Positions 7,571 through 14,343 of a stretch of DNA of 64,000 nt are shown one piece after another; position 1 is the stretch's first letter, and every line of letters starts with the position of its first letter. Origin of the DNA: a bacterium (GTDB taxonomy: Bacteria > Sysuimicrobiota > Sysuimicrobiia > Sysuimicrobiales > Segetimicrobiaceae); the NCBI GenBank assembly GCA_035945995.1, contig DASYZR010000005.1, positions 1 to 64,000 on the forward strand, written 5' to 3'. The notes below the pieces were generated by a model that was not told the origin of the DNA, did not search any database, and saw only the letters and a program-made list of their open reading frames with translations. The position numbers were made by a program, and so were the translations under genes.

Positions 7571-10015
7571 ATGCCCCCGGGGACCGCGGCCGCACGGCTC
7601 GTCTGCGTGCACGGGCATTTCTATCAGCCGCCGCGCGAGAACCCGTGGCTCGAGGCCGTCGAGGTCGAGGACTCGGCGCGACCCTACCACGACTGGAACG
7701 CCCGGGTGACGGCGGAGTGTTACGCGCCGAACGGCGCCTCCCGCGTGCTCGACAGCGAGCGGCGCATCCTCCGCATCGCCAACAACTACCGCCGCATCAG
7801 CTTCAACATCGGTCCCACGCTCGCCGCCTGGATGGAGCGCGCGGCGCCGGACGCCTACGCGCCGATCGTCGCCGCGGACCGCGAGAGCACTCGGGAGCGC
7901 GACGGACACGGCAACGCGATCGCGCAGGTCTACAACCACATGATCCTGCCGCTCGCGACGCGCCGGGACAAGGAGACGCAGGTGCGCTGGGGGATCGCAG
8001 ACTTCCTCCACCGCTTCGGCCGCCGGCCGGAGGGCATGTGGCTGCCCGAGACCGCGGTGGACACGGAGACCCTCGAAGTGCTGGCCGCGCAGGGCATCAC
8101 GTTCACGATCCTCGCGCCGACCCAGGCGGCCCGCGTCCGGCCCCCGGACGGCGAGTGGACCGACGTGAGCGGCGGCCGGATCGATCCCCGGCGGCCGTAC
8201 GTCTGCCCGCTGCCGAGCGGCGGGCGCATCGCGCTCTTCTTCTACGACGGTACCATCGCCCACGGGGTCGCCTTCGAAGGCCTGCTCAACAGCGGCGACG
8301 CGTTCGCGGCCCGGCTGCTCGGCGCCTTCGCCGCCGGCGACCCTGGCCCCCAGCTCGTGCACATCGCGACGGACGGCGAATCGTACGGCCACCACCACCC
8401 CTTCGGGGAGATGGCCCTGACCTATGCCCTCGCCATGATCGAGGCGCAGGGCCGGGCGCGCGTCGTGAACTGCGCCGAGGTCCTGGCGCAGCGCCCGCCG
8501 GACCACGAGGTGCAGATCGCCGAGCCGACGAGCTGGTCGTGCGCGCACGGCGTCGAGCGGTGGCGCTCGGACTGCGGCTGCCGGGCCGGGCACCCGGGGT
8601 GGTCGCAGGCGTGGCGGCGGCCGCTGCGGGAGACGCTCGACTGGCTGCGCGACCGGCTGGGCGAGGCGTTCGAGCGGCACGGGCCGCGCTATCTCCGCGA
8701 TCCGTGGGCGGCGCGCGACGCCTACATCGACGTCGTCCTGGACCGCTGGCCGGACAGCGTCGAAGCGTTCTTTGCGCTGCAGGGCCGGCCGGACCTCGAC
8801 GACGCCGGGCGGATCGCCGCGCTGCGGCTCCTCGAGATGCAGCGGCACGCGATGCTCATGTTCACGTCGTGCGGCTGGTTCTTCGACGAGGTGTCGGGCA
8901 TCGAATCCGTCCAGGTGATCAAGTACGCGGCGCGCGCGCTGCAGCTGGCCGAGGAGTTCGGCGAACGGCTCGAAGACGAGTTCACCCGCCGGCTCGCCGA
9001 GGCCAAGAGCAACGTACCCCGGTGGCGCGACGGCACGACGGTGTACCGCCGCCTGGTGCGGCCGTCGTTCGTCACGCTGCCGCGGGTCGTGGCCCACTAC
9101 GCGATCAGCTCGCTGTTCGAGCCCTACGCGGACACGGAAGAGCTGTTCTGCTTCACCGTGCGGCGGCACGACGCCCGGCGCGAGAACGGCGGCGCCCACG
9201 TGCTGGCGATGGGGCTCGTCACCGCCACGTCCCAGATCACGAGCGAGTCCGCCACCGCGGCCTACGCCGTGCTCCACCTCGGCGGCCACGACATCCAGTG
9301 CGGCGTGCGGGCGGACGCGACGCCGGAATGGTACGAGGCGATGAAGCGCGGGGTGGGGGACGCGCTGCTCGAGCACGGAGCGAGCGCCGCGGTGCGCATG
9401 TTGGACGCCCAGTTCGGCGGGTCGCTCTACGGCCTCCGCGACCTGTTCAAGGAGGAACGCCGCAAGATCCTCGAGTTGCTGATGGAGGAGCGCCTCGGAC
9501 GGTTCGAAGGGGTCTACGACGCGCTGTACGAGGAGTCCCGGCCCCTGATCAGCTTCATGCGCGACTCGGACGTACCCGTCCCGCCGGCGTTCCAGATGGC
9601 GGCCGAGGCGACGCTGATCCGGCGCATGACCGCGGAGCTCCGGAGCGCGGTCACGGAGCCGCTGTCGGACCGCGCCTTCGACCTGGCCACGGAGATGGCC
9701 GCGTTCGACCTCCCCGGGCACTGGACCGACGGCTCCCCCCTGCTTCGCCGCGCGATCGAGGCCCGCGCGGAGGGCCTGCGGCGGCGGCCGCTCGGTCCCG
9801 ACCTCGATCAGGTCCACCGGCTGCTGGATCTGGCCGAGGCCCTCGGCATCGCCCCCAACCTGTGGCAGGTCCAAAACACCTATCACGCCGCGGCGATGTC
9901 GCATCGCGACGAGCTGCGCGACACCGACGACGCGTCGGATCGCACAGCACTCTTCTGGAAGCTCGGCGAGCGCCTCCACTTCAACCTGGACGCGCTGCGC
10001 GGCGCCGCTGTCTAG
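7571..10015 (+). CDS. GH57 glycoside hydrolase with DUF3536 domain
   Basis: An 814-residue protein with an N-terminal GH57 barrel and a C-terminal DUF3536 domain, probably acting on an alpha-glucan. The motif HGHFYQPPRENPW is at about residues 14-26, the predicted nucleophile Glu160 sits in EGMWLPETAVD, and the predicted acid Asp268 in ATDGESYGHHHPFGEMAL. A TSCGWFFDEVSG-x-E segment follows near 435. The exact reaction of this subfamily is not established by the sequence; amylase-like or glucanotransferase activity is possible. It is the last gene of the glycogen block, 10 bases after glgC. Confidence 0.85.
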   Translation: MPPGTAAARLVCVHGHFYQPPRENPWLEAVEVEDSARPYHDWNARVTAECYAPNGASRVLDSERRILRIANNYRRISFNIGPTLAAWMERAAPDAYAPIVAADRESTRERDGHGNAIAQVYNHMILPLATRRDKETQVRWGIADFLHRFGRRPEGMWLPETAVDTETLEVLAAQGITFTILAPTQAARVRPPDGEWTDVSGGRIDPRRPYVCPLPSGGRIALFFYDGTIAHGVAFEGLLNSGDAFAARLLGAFAAGDPGPQLVHIATDGESYGHHHPFGEMALTYALAMIEAQGRARVVNCAEVLAQRPPDHEVQIAEPTSWSCAHGVERWRSDCGCRAGHPGWSQAWRRPLRETLDWLRDRLGEAFERHGPRYLRDPWAARDAYIDVVLDRWPDSVEAFFALQGRPDLDDAGRIAALRLLEMQRHAMLMFTSCGWFFDEVSGIESVQVIKYAARALQLAEEFGERLEDEFTRRLAEAKSNVPRWRDGTTVYRRLVRPSFVTLPRVVAHYAISSLFEPYADTEELFCFTVRRHDARRENGGAHVLAMGLVTATSQITSESATAAYAVLHLGGHDIQCGVRADATPEWYEAMKRGVGDALLEHGASAAVRMLDAQFGGSLYGLRDLFKEERRKILELLMEERLGRFEGVYDALYEESRPLISFMRDSDVPVPPAFQMAAEATLIRRMTAELRSAVTEPLSDRAFDLATEMAAFDLPGHWTDGSPLLRRAIEARAEGLRRRPLGPDLDQVHRLLDLAEALGIAPNLWQVQNTYHAAAMSHRDELRDTDDASDRTALFWKLGERLHFNLDALRGAAV

Positions 10016-10042
10016 CCGCGTGTCTGAGCCGGCTCGACCGCG

Positions 10043-10465
10043 CTAGCCTCGGTGGCGCACCCGCAAACAGTGGCCGATCCCGAAACGGCCCATCACGGCC
10101 CGCTCGACGGCGCCGAGGCCCGCGGCGGCCGCCGCGGCGGCGTCGACCACCTCGGGGTGCTCGACGGAGTACGCACGGCTTTTCCAGCGGATCACGCACC
10201 CGCCTGCCGCGCGCACATTGCGGTACCAGTCGGTGTGCTCGCCCCAGGGCATCGGGATGAGGAACCCGTCGCCGGCCGGCCGCACGACGACCGGGGTGCG
10301 GAACGTTCTCCCGGAGCGGCGGCCGCGGTGCGTGATCACGCCGTACAGAGGCAGGAACCGCGTGCCGGCGAGCAGCAGCACGAGCGGATTGAACAGTCGA
10401 GTTGCGCCGAGCAGCACTCCGTGAGAACGTGGGGTCGAGGAAGGATTTGCGCTGGACATGGTCAT
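10043..10465 (-). CDS. deazaflavin (F420)-dependent nitroreductase family protein
   Basis: A 140-residue single-domain split-barrel protein of the DUF385/Ddn-like nitroreductase group, which uses reduced F420 to reduce quinones or nitro compounds. The recognisable pattern is LLTHRGRRSG-like (here VITHRGRRSGRTFRTPV), then GDGFLIPMPWGEHTDWYRNVRAAGGC near residues 67-92, covering the cofactor phosphate and barrel region. It lies 10 bases downstream of the DoxX-like gene and is probably the third gene of the ECF sigma operon. No F420 biosynthesis gene is in this window. Confidence 0.8.
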   Translation of the reverse strand: MTMSSANPSSTPRSHGVLLGATRLFNPLVLLLAGTRFLPLYGVITHRGRRSGRTFRTPVVVRPAGDGFLIPMPWGEHTDWYRNVRAAGGCVIRWKSRAYSVEHPEVVDAAAAAAAGLGAVERAVMGRFGIGHCLRVRHRG

Positions 10466-10475
10466 CTAATCAGAT

Positions 10476-10862
10476 TCATCGAAGGTGGTCGTGAATGCTT
10501 ACGCCGGCAATGGCCAGGTCCAACACGAGCGCGGCCACGGCCAGCAGCAAGAACCCGATCGCCAAGCCGAACTGCGGGGAATAGTCGCCCGCACGCACGT
10601 GGGTGTAGATGGCACAGACGAAGAACAGGATGAGGCCGATTGCGGCAGCCGTTCCGATCAGTGGCACGCCGATGACGCCGAGCAGCAGTCCGGCCGCGCC
10701 CGCTGTTTTGAAGGTGCCTATCGGGAAGGTCAGCCAGGATTCCGGCACGCCTGCCTTGACCATGGCGGGGACGATCGGCCTGAAGTGGACGAGGGCGGCG
10801 ACGCCCGAAAAGGCGTTCGCGGCGACGGCGAGGAGGGTGACAACGACGTAGGCGGTAAACAT
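10476..10862 (-). CDS. DoxX-like family membrane protein
   Basis: A 128-residue integral membrane protein with four hydrophobic segments at about 4-22, 46-64, 68-88 and 101-120. The pattern IGTFKTAGAAGLLLGV matches DoxX-like proteins, which are small quinone or redox-associated membrane subunits. ATG 10862 was chosen over an upstream in-frame ATG because the latter lies inside the sigma factor gene, and this start is 4 bases past the sigma stop. Partner genes of ECF41 sigma factors are often such redox-associated proteins. Confidence 0.82.
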   Translation of the reverse strand: MFTAYVVVTLLAVAANAFSGVAALVHFRPIVPAMVKAGVPESWLTFPIGTFKTAGAAGLLLGVIGVPLIGTAAAIGLILFFVCAIYTHVRAGDYSPQFGLAIGFLLLAVAALVLDLAIAGVSIHDHLR

Positions 10863-10866
10863 TATC

Positions 10867-11742
10867 TTAGACCGCCCGCAATTTGTCCGGATTCCCGATT
10901 GCCCACACCGTCCGAATCCGGTCGTGATCGACCTCGATGCTGACCACAGCAAACGGCGTTCCGCCCGCCCGCTGCACCAGAAGCGTTGGTTTCCCGTTCA
11001 CGTTGGCCACCGCATACCGCGCGTCGGCGGGCGCGAACCGCGCGGTCACGCCGATCAGGAACCGCGCCGCATTCAGGCGGCCGTGCACCGGCCGCAGCGC
11101 CGCGCCCGGCACCTTGCCGCCCCCGTCGGCCCACACCGTCACCTCGTCCGCGAGCATCGTCATCAGGCCGTCGAGGTCGCCGGTGCGGGCCGCGCGCATG
11201 AACTGTTCCAGCAGGCGGCGGTGCTCGTCGGGACTGGCCTCATACCGCGGGCGGTGCTCGGCGATGTGCTCCCGCGCGCGGCTGAACAGCTTGCGACAGG
11301 CGACCTCGGAGCGGTCGAGGATCGTGGCGATCTCGTCATACTCGTACTCGAAGACCTCGCGCAGAAGAAACACGGCCCGCTCCGCGGGCGTCAGCCGCTC
11401 CAGGAGCACCAGAAACGCGAGCGAAATCGTGTCGGCCTCGGGCCCGGCCAGTTCGGGATGCGCCGCGTCCAGCACCGGTTCCGGCAGCCACGGGCCGACG
11501 TACGTCTCCCGCCGGACCCGCGCCGAGGTGAGGTGGTTGAGGCACAACCGGATCACAATCGCGGAGAGGTAGGCTTTCGGCGACTCGATGCCCTCCAAGG
11601 GCGCCGGCTGAAAGCGCAGGTAGGTATCCTGCACGATGTCTTCGGCCTCCGTCGCGCTGCCGAGCATCCGGTACGCCAGCGAGAAGAGCAGCGGACGGTA
11701 CTCCTGGAAGACGGCGGCGTGGCCGCCCTGCGCCGTGCTCAC
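10867..11742 (-). CDS. ECF sigma factor, ECF41-like (SigJ type) with fused SnoaL-like regulatory domain
   Basis: A 291-residue sigma-70 family factor. Region 2 spans about residues 10-75 (PLLFSLAYRMLGSATEAEDI). Region 4 is near 110-165 (LTPAERAVFLLREVFEY, then EIATILDRSEVACRKLFSRA). A C-terminal SnoaL-like domain carries the ECF41 hallmarks DGGGK (206-210) and NPDKL (284-288), motifs known to tune activity in that group without a separate anti-sigma factor. GTG 11742 has GGTGGAG 7 bases upstream. An in-frame ATG at 11805 would add 21 residues but lacks a ribosome site. It heads an operon with the DoxX-like and deazaflavin-reductase genes, its likely targets. Confidence 0.88.
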   Translation of the reverse strand: MSTAQGGHAAVFQEYRPLLFSLAYRMLGSATEAEDIVQDTYLRFQPAPLEGIESPKAYLSAIVIRLCLNHLTSARVRRETYVGPWLPEPVLDAAHPELAGPEADTISLAFLVLLERLTPAERAVFLLREVFEYEYDEIATILDRSEVACRKLFSRAREHIAEHRPRYEASPDEHRRLLEQFMRAARTGDLDGLMTMLADEVTVWADGGGKVPGAALRPVHGRLNAARFLIGVTARFAPADARYAVANVNGKPTLLVQRAGGTPFAVVSIEVDHDRIRTVWAIGNPDKLRAV

Positions 11743-11774
11743 GTCACCGCTCCACCGAGTCCAGACTGCTTCAT
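11739..11774 (-). other. possible 11-codon upstream ORF coupled to the sigma factor start
   Basis: ATG 11774 follows the best Shine-Dalgarno sequence in the region (GGGAGGTG, 5 bases upstream). It encodes MKQSGLGGAVT and stops with TGA at 11741-11739, overlapping the sigma GTG as GTGA. It could couple translation to the sigma gene. It also lies within the longer in-frame sigma reading frame, so it may be fortuitous. Confidence 0.3.
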
Positions 11775-11843
11775 GGTGCACCTCCCTGTTCGGGGTCTCA
11801 GCCATAGGACCGGGGAGGTGCCGATTTTGTGACGCGCGAGGCG

Positions 11844-12281
11844 TTAGATCGCCGGGCCGGGCCGCGGACGCGGGTGCGGGAGCAGCGCCGGAAAGAGAAT
11901 CGCGAGCACGATCCCGAGCAGCATGATCCCGCCGATCAGGACCGTCCATACGACCGCCGCGCGGGTCCACACCCGCTGGCAGGCGAGGAAATCGTCGAAG
12001 TCGCGCCACCGGCGGGTTTCCCAGGCGATGCGCTTGCCGTACAGCCCGTAGACGATCCAGACGATCCAGGTCGCGGGCGGCACGATCACGCTGAACACGA
12101 ACGCGATCGCCGCATGCCCCCACGCCCGCATCGCGAGGAGGTAGATCCAGTTGAAGAACGCGGCCCCGTAGGACCCGGACTCGATGACGCGGCGCCGGTA
12201 CGCGTCGTCGGCGGCGATGGCCACCGCGGGTGCGCCCGGGAGAACGGGGCCGCCCGGCGCGGCCCGCGGGGTCTCGCTCAT
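11844..12281 (-). CDS. small two-helix membrane protein, function unknown
   Basis: A 145-residue protein with a soluble Ala/Pro N-terminus, a juxtamembrane RRRVIESGSYGAAFFNWIYLL region, a long hydrophobic stretch at about 60-80 (AIAFVFSVIVPPATWIVWIVY) and a second at about 112-133 (VVWTVLIGGIMLLGIVLAIL). Between them is a charged loop (RRWRDFDDFLACQRVW). I do not recognise a named family. ATG 12281 was chosen at the end of a longer frame. It lies upstream of the sigma factor on the same strand but more than 100 bases away, and diverges from the ArsR-family gene. Confidence 0.65.
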   Translation of the reverse strand: MSETPRAAPGGPVLPGAPAVAIAADDAYRRRVIESGSYGAAFFNWIYLLAMRAWGHAAIAFVFSVIVPPATWIVWIVYGLYGKRIAWETRRWRDFDDFLACQRVWTRAAVVWTVLIGGIMLLGIVLAILFPALLPHPRPRPGPAI

Positions 12282-12334
12282 GCCGGGGCCACTTAGATGG
12301 GCCGGCCCGCGGCACCTGCCGCGCCGGCCGGCCC

Positions 12335-12380
12335 TTGACAGACGGCCCCGGCGGCGATATAGTTCAACCGCATGGTTGAA
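12335..12380 (+). promoter_or_regulatory. sigma-70 promoter with inverted-repeat operator for the ArsR-family gene
   Basis: TTGACA (12335-12340), a 17-base spacer and TATAGT (12358-12363) form a near-consensus promoter. A perfect 7-base inverted repeat, TTCAACC-GCAT-GGTTGAA (12363-12380), begins at the last base of the -10 element and runs across ATG 12372. This placement would allow the encoded repressor to block its own transcription; autoregulation is inferred. The mRNA would be nearly leaderless. Confidence 0.75.
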
Positions 12381-12740
12381 TATCCGCACCGAACGCTCGA
12401 TACCGTGTTTGCCGCGGTGGCGGACCCGACGCGGCGCGCCATCCTCGACGCGCTCGCCCGCGGCCCCGCCAGGATCACCGAGATCGCCCGGCCCTTTCCG
12501 CTGTCCCTCAACGCCGTGTCCAAGCACGTCAAGATCCTGGAGCGCGCGGGGCTGGTCCGGCGCGACGTCGTGGGCCGGGAGCACTACTGCCACCTGGATC
12601 CCCGGCCCCTGCGCCGCGCCACCGCCTGGCTCGAGCACCACCGCGCGTTCTGGGAGGCGCGTCTCGACGCGCTCGAGCGGCACGTCGCATCGACCCGCGG
12701 GCGTCCGCGCCCCGGCGTCCCGCGGATCGACCGGCCGTAG
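12372..12740 (+). CDS. ArsR-family winged-helix transcriptional regulator
   Basis: A 122-residue regulator. The winged-helix segment reads VFAAVADPTRRAILDALA (residues 13-30), the recognition helix lies in FPLSLNAVSKHVKILERAGLV, and the wing is RRDVVGREHYCHLDP. There are no metal-binding cysteine pairs like those in ArsR or SmtB, so it belongs to the metal-independent group commonly paired with SRPBCC (AHSA1) proteins, as here. It is preceded by its own promoter with an inverted-repeat operator covering the start codon. Confidence 0.88.
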   Translation: MVEYPHRTLDTVFAAVADPTRRAILDALARGPARITEIARPFPLSLNAVSKHVKILERAGLVRRDVVGREHYCHLDPRPLRRATAWLEHHRAFWEARLDALERHVASTRGRPRPGVPRIDRP

Positions 12741-12762
12741 CACGTCCGACACGGAGGTCCCG

Positions 12763-13221
12763 ATGGCGGCCGACGAGGAACGCCGAGACCGGCTGGTGGT
12801 GCGGAAAGTCATCCCCGCGCCCCGCGAGGAGGTCTTCGCGCCGTGGATCGATCCGGAGAGCCTCCGGGACTGGATGTGCCCCGGAGACATGCTGACCGCC
12901 GACGCGCAGATCGACGCGCGGGTCGGCGGCGCGTTCCGGATCGTGATGAAGGACGCCACGCGGGCCGTCCACCACACCGGAGAGTACCTGATCCTCGAGC
13001 CGCCCTCGAAGCTCGTCTTCACGTGGATTTCCAGCAGCACCGGCAACCGGCCGACGCTCGTGACCGTCGAGCTCTTCGAGCACGGCGACGCCTGCGAAGT
13101 GGTCCTCACCCACGACCGCTTCGTGGATCCCGGCGAGGTACGCCGTCACACCCGCGGCTGGGGCAGCATCCTCGACAAACTGGCGGACCGGTTTGCGCGG
13201 CAAGGAGGCACGGCGCGATGA
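12763..13221 (+). CDS. SRPBCC (AHSA1-like) domain protein
   Basis: A 152-residue START-like fold protein that forms a hydrophobic ligand cavity. The AHSA1 pattern is clear: VVRKVIPAPREEVFAPWIDPESLRDW at residues 11-36, then GGAFRIVM and HTGEYLILEPPSKLVFTW, ending with the helix RGWGSILDKLADRF. The SD sequence CGGAGG precedes ATG 12763 by 6 bases. It sits directly behind the ArsR-family regulator, a frequent two-gene module whose ligand is unknown. Confidence 0.85.
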   Translation: MAADEERRDRLVVRKVIPAPREEVFAPWIDPESLRDWMCPGDMLTADAQIDARVGGAFRIVMKDATRAVHHTGEYLILEPPSKLVFTWISSSTGNRPTLVTVELFEHGDACEVVLTHDRFVDPGEVRRHTRGWGSILDKLADRFARQGGTAR

Positions 13222-13269
13222 GGCCGGCGTCTCGCTGCGAGGTCCGACGCATCCCCGGGAGGTAGGCGC

Positions 13270-13992
13270 ATGCCGGAACGTCACACGATCGTGTCCCACG
13301 ACAGGTGGCTGGAGGCGCGTCGGAAGTTCCTCGTCAAAGAGAAGGCGTTCACGCGGCTGCGCGACCGGCTGAGCGCGCAACGCCGCGCGCTTCCCTGGGA
13401 GCGCGTCGACAAAAAGTACGTGTTCGACGGCCCGGACGGCAAAGAGACGCTGGCGGCATTGTTCGAGGGCCGCCATCAATTGGTCGTCTATCACTTCATG
13501 TTTCTCCCGGAGTGGCACGCCGGGTGCCCGAGCTGCTCGTTCTGGGCCGACAACTTTGACGACAATATCGTGCATCTCGCCCACCGCGACGTCACGATGG
13601 TCGCCATCTCCCGCGCGCCATATCGGAAACTGGCGGCCTACAAGAAGCGGATGGGCTGGCAGTTCAAGTGGCTCTCCTCGTTCGGCAACGACTTCAATTT
13701 CGACTACCAGGCCTCGTTCCGGCCGGACGCATTGGCCAGGGGACGCGCCCTGTATAACTTCAAGATCCAAAACCCGGGCATATCGGACCGTGAAGGGGTC
13801 AGCGTCTTCTATAAGACGAAGGGCGCTGTGTTTCACACTTACTCGGCCTACGCCCGCGGGATCGACATGTTGAACACGGCCTACCACTACCTCGATCTCG
13901 TGCCCAAGGGCCGGGACGAGGCCGGCCACGCCTTCACGCAGTTTTGGGTCCGGCGGCACGACGAATACGACCGGCCCGCCCGCCGGCGATAG
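13270..13992 (+). CDS. DUF899 thioredoxin-like protein
   Basis: A 240-residue DUF899 family protein with a thioredoxin-type fold of unknown substrate. Family marks are LPWERVDKKYVFDG (about residues 41-54), YHFMF-x-PEW-x-AGCPSCSFWAD (75-94), which holds a CPSC pair at the thioredoxin active-site position, and the C-terminal YHYLDLVPKGRDE. It is the third gene of the ArsR/SRPBCC group. A partial copy of its last codons occurs about 90 bases downstream. Confidence 0.85.
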   Translation: MPERHTIVSHDRWLEARRKFLVKEKAFTRLRDRLSAQRRALPWERVDKKYVFDGPDGKETLAALFEGRHQLVVYHFMFLPEWHAGCPSCSFWADNFDDNIVHLAHRDVTMVAISRAPYRKLAAYKKRMGWQFKWLSSFGNDFNFDYQASFRPDALARGRALYNFKIQNPGISDREGVSVFYKTKGAVFHTYSAYARGIDMLNTAYHYLDLVPKGRDEAGHAFTQFWVRRHDEYDRPARRR

Positions 13993-14014
13993 GAGGGAGC
14001 CATGTCCGAGCCGC

Positions 14015-14068
14015 ATGCACGACCGGCCGCAATTTTGGGTGCGGCGCCGCGATGAGTACGGTCGGTAA
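14015..14068 (+). pseudogene. remnant of a second DUF899 gene (C-terminal codons only)
   Basis: An 18-codon frame reads MHDRPQFWVRRRDEYGR and stop. Its last 36 sense bases (14030-14065) match 28 of 36 bases of the intact DUF899 gene at 13939-13974 (QFWVRRHDEYDR). Most differences are at third codon positions, which suggests a diverged paralogue reduced to its tail rather than a recent duplication. Confidence 0.5.
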
Positions 14069-14343
14069 CCCGCACGGGAGCGCCGGCCTAGTCCTCGGCG
14101 GGCTCGCCGGCGTCGCCGGCGCGTCGTGGATCCTACCTTGCCACCGGCGCGGGGCTGGGTCCCGCCATGCGCGGGACGGACATGACCGGCGGCGGCATGA
14201 TACCGATGGCGCCCGGGTGGACGCCCGGCTACGCCGCGCTGATGCTCGGCATGTGGACCGTCATGACGACGCTCGCCGGCCTCGTGGTGGCGGCCGTCGG
14301 AGTCTACCAGTTGACCCCGCTCAAGCGCTTGGCTCACGGATGA
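14052..14343 (+). pseudogene. degraded DUF2182 membrane protein gene
   Basis: From ATG 14052 the frame reads to SWI at about 14132. One extra base then shifts the reading, and the next frame continues with YLATGAGLGPAM, a tail containing MLGMWTVM and LAGLVVAAVGVYQLTPLKR, stopping at 14343. The YQLTPLKR motif and W-x-VM helix are marks of DUF2182 predicted metal-binding membrane proteins, which are normally more than twice this length. The piece shows a frameshift, an internal deletion between MWTVM and LAGL, and loss of the C-terminus. Its end overlaps the 3' end of the opposing helicase gene. Confidence 0.6.

Noticed and set aside
7418-9979. An 853-residue minus-strand open frame opposite the GH57/DUF3536 gene
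   Set aside because: Low-complexity Arg/Val/Leu composition and no recognisable motifs; explained by codon bias of the opposite strand.
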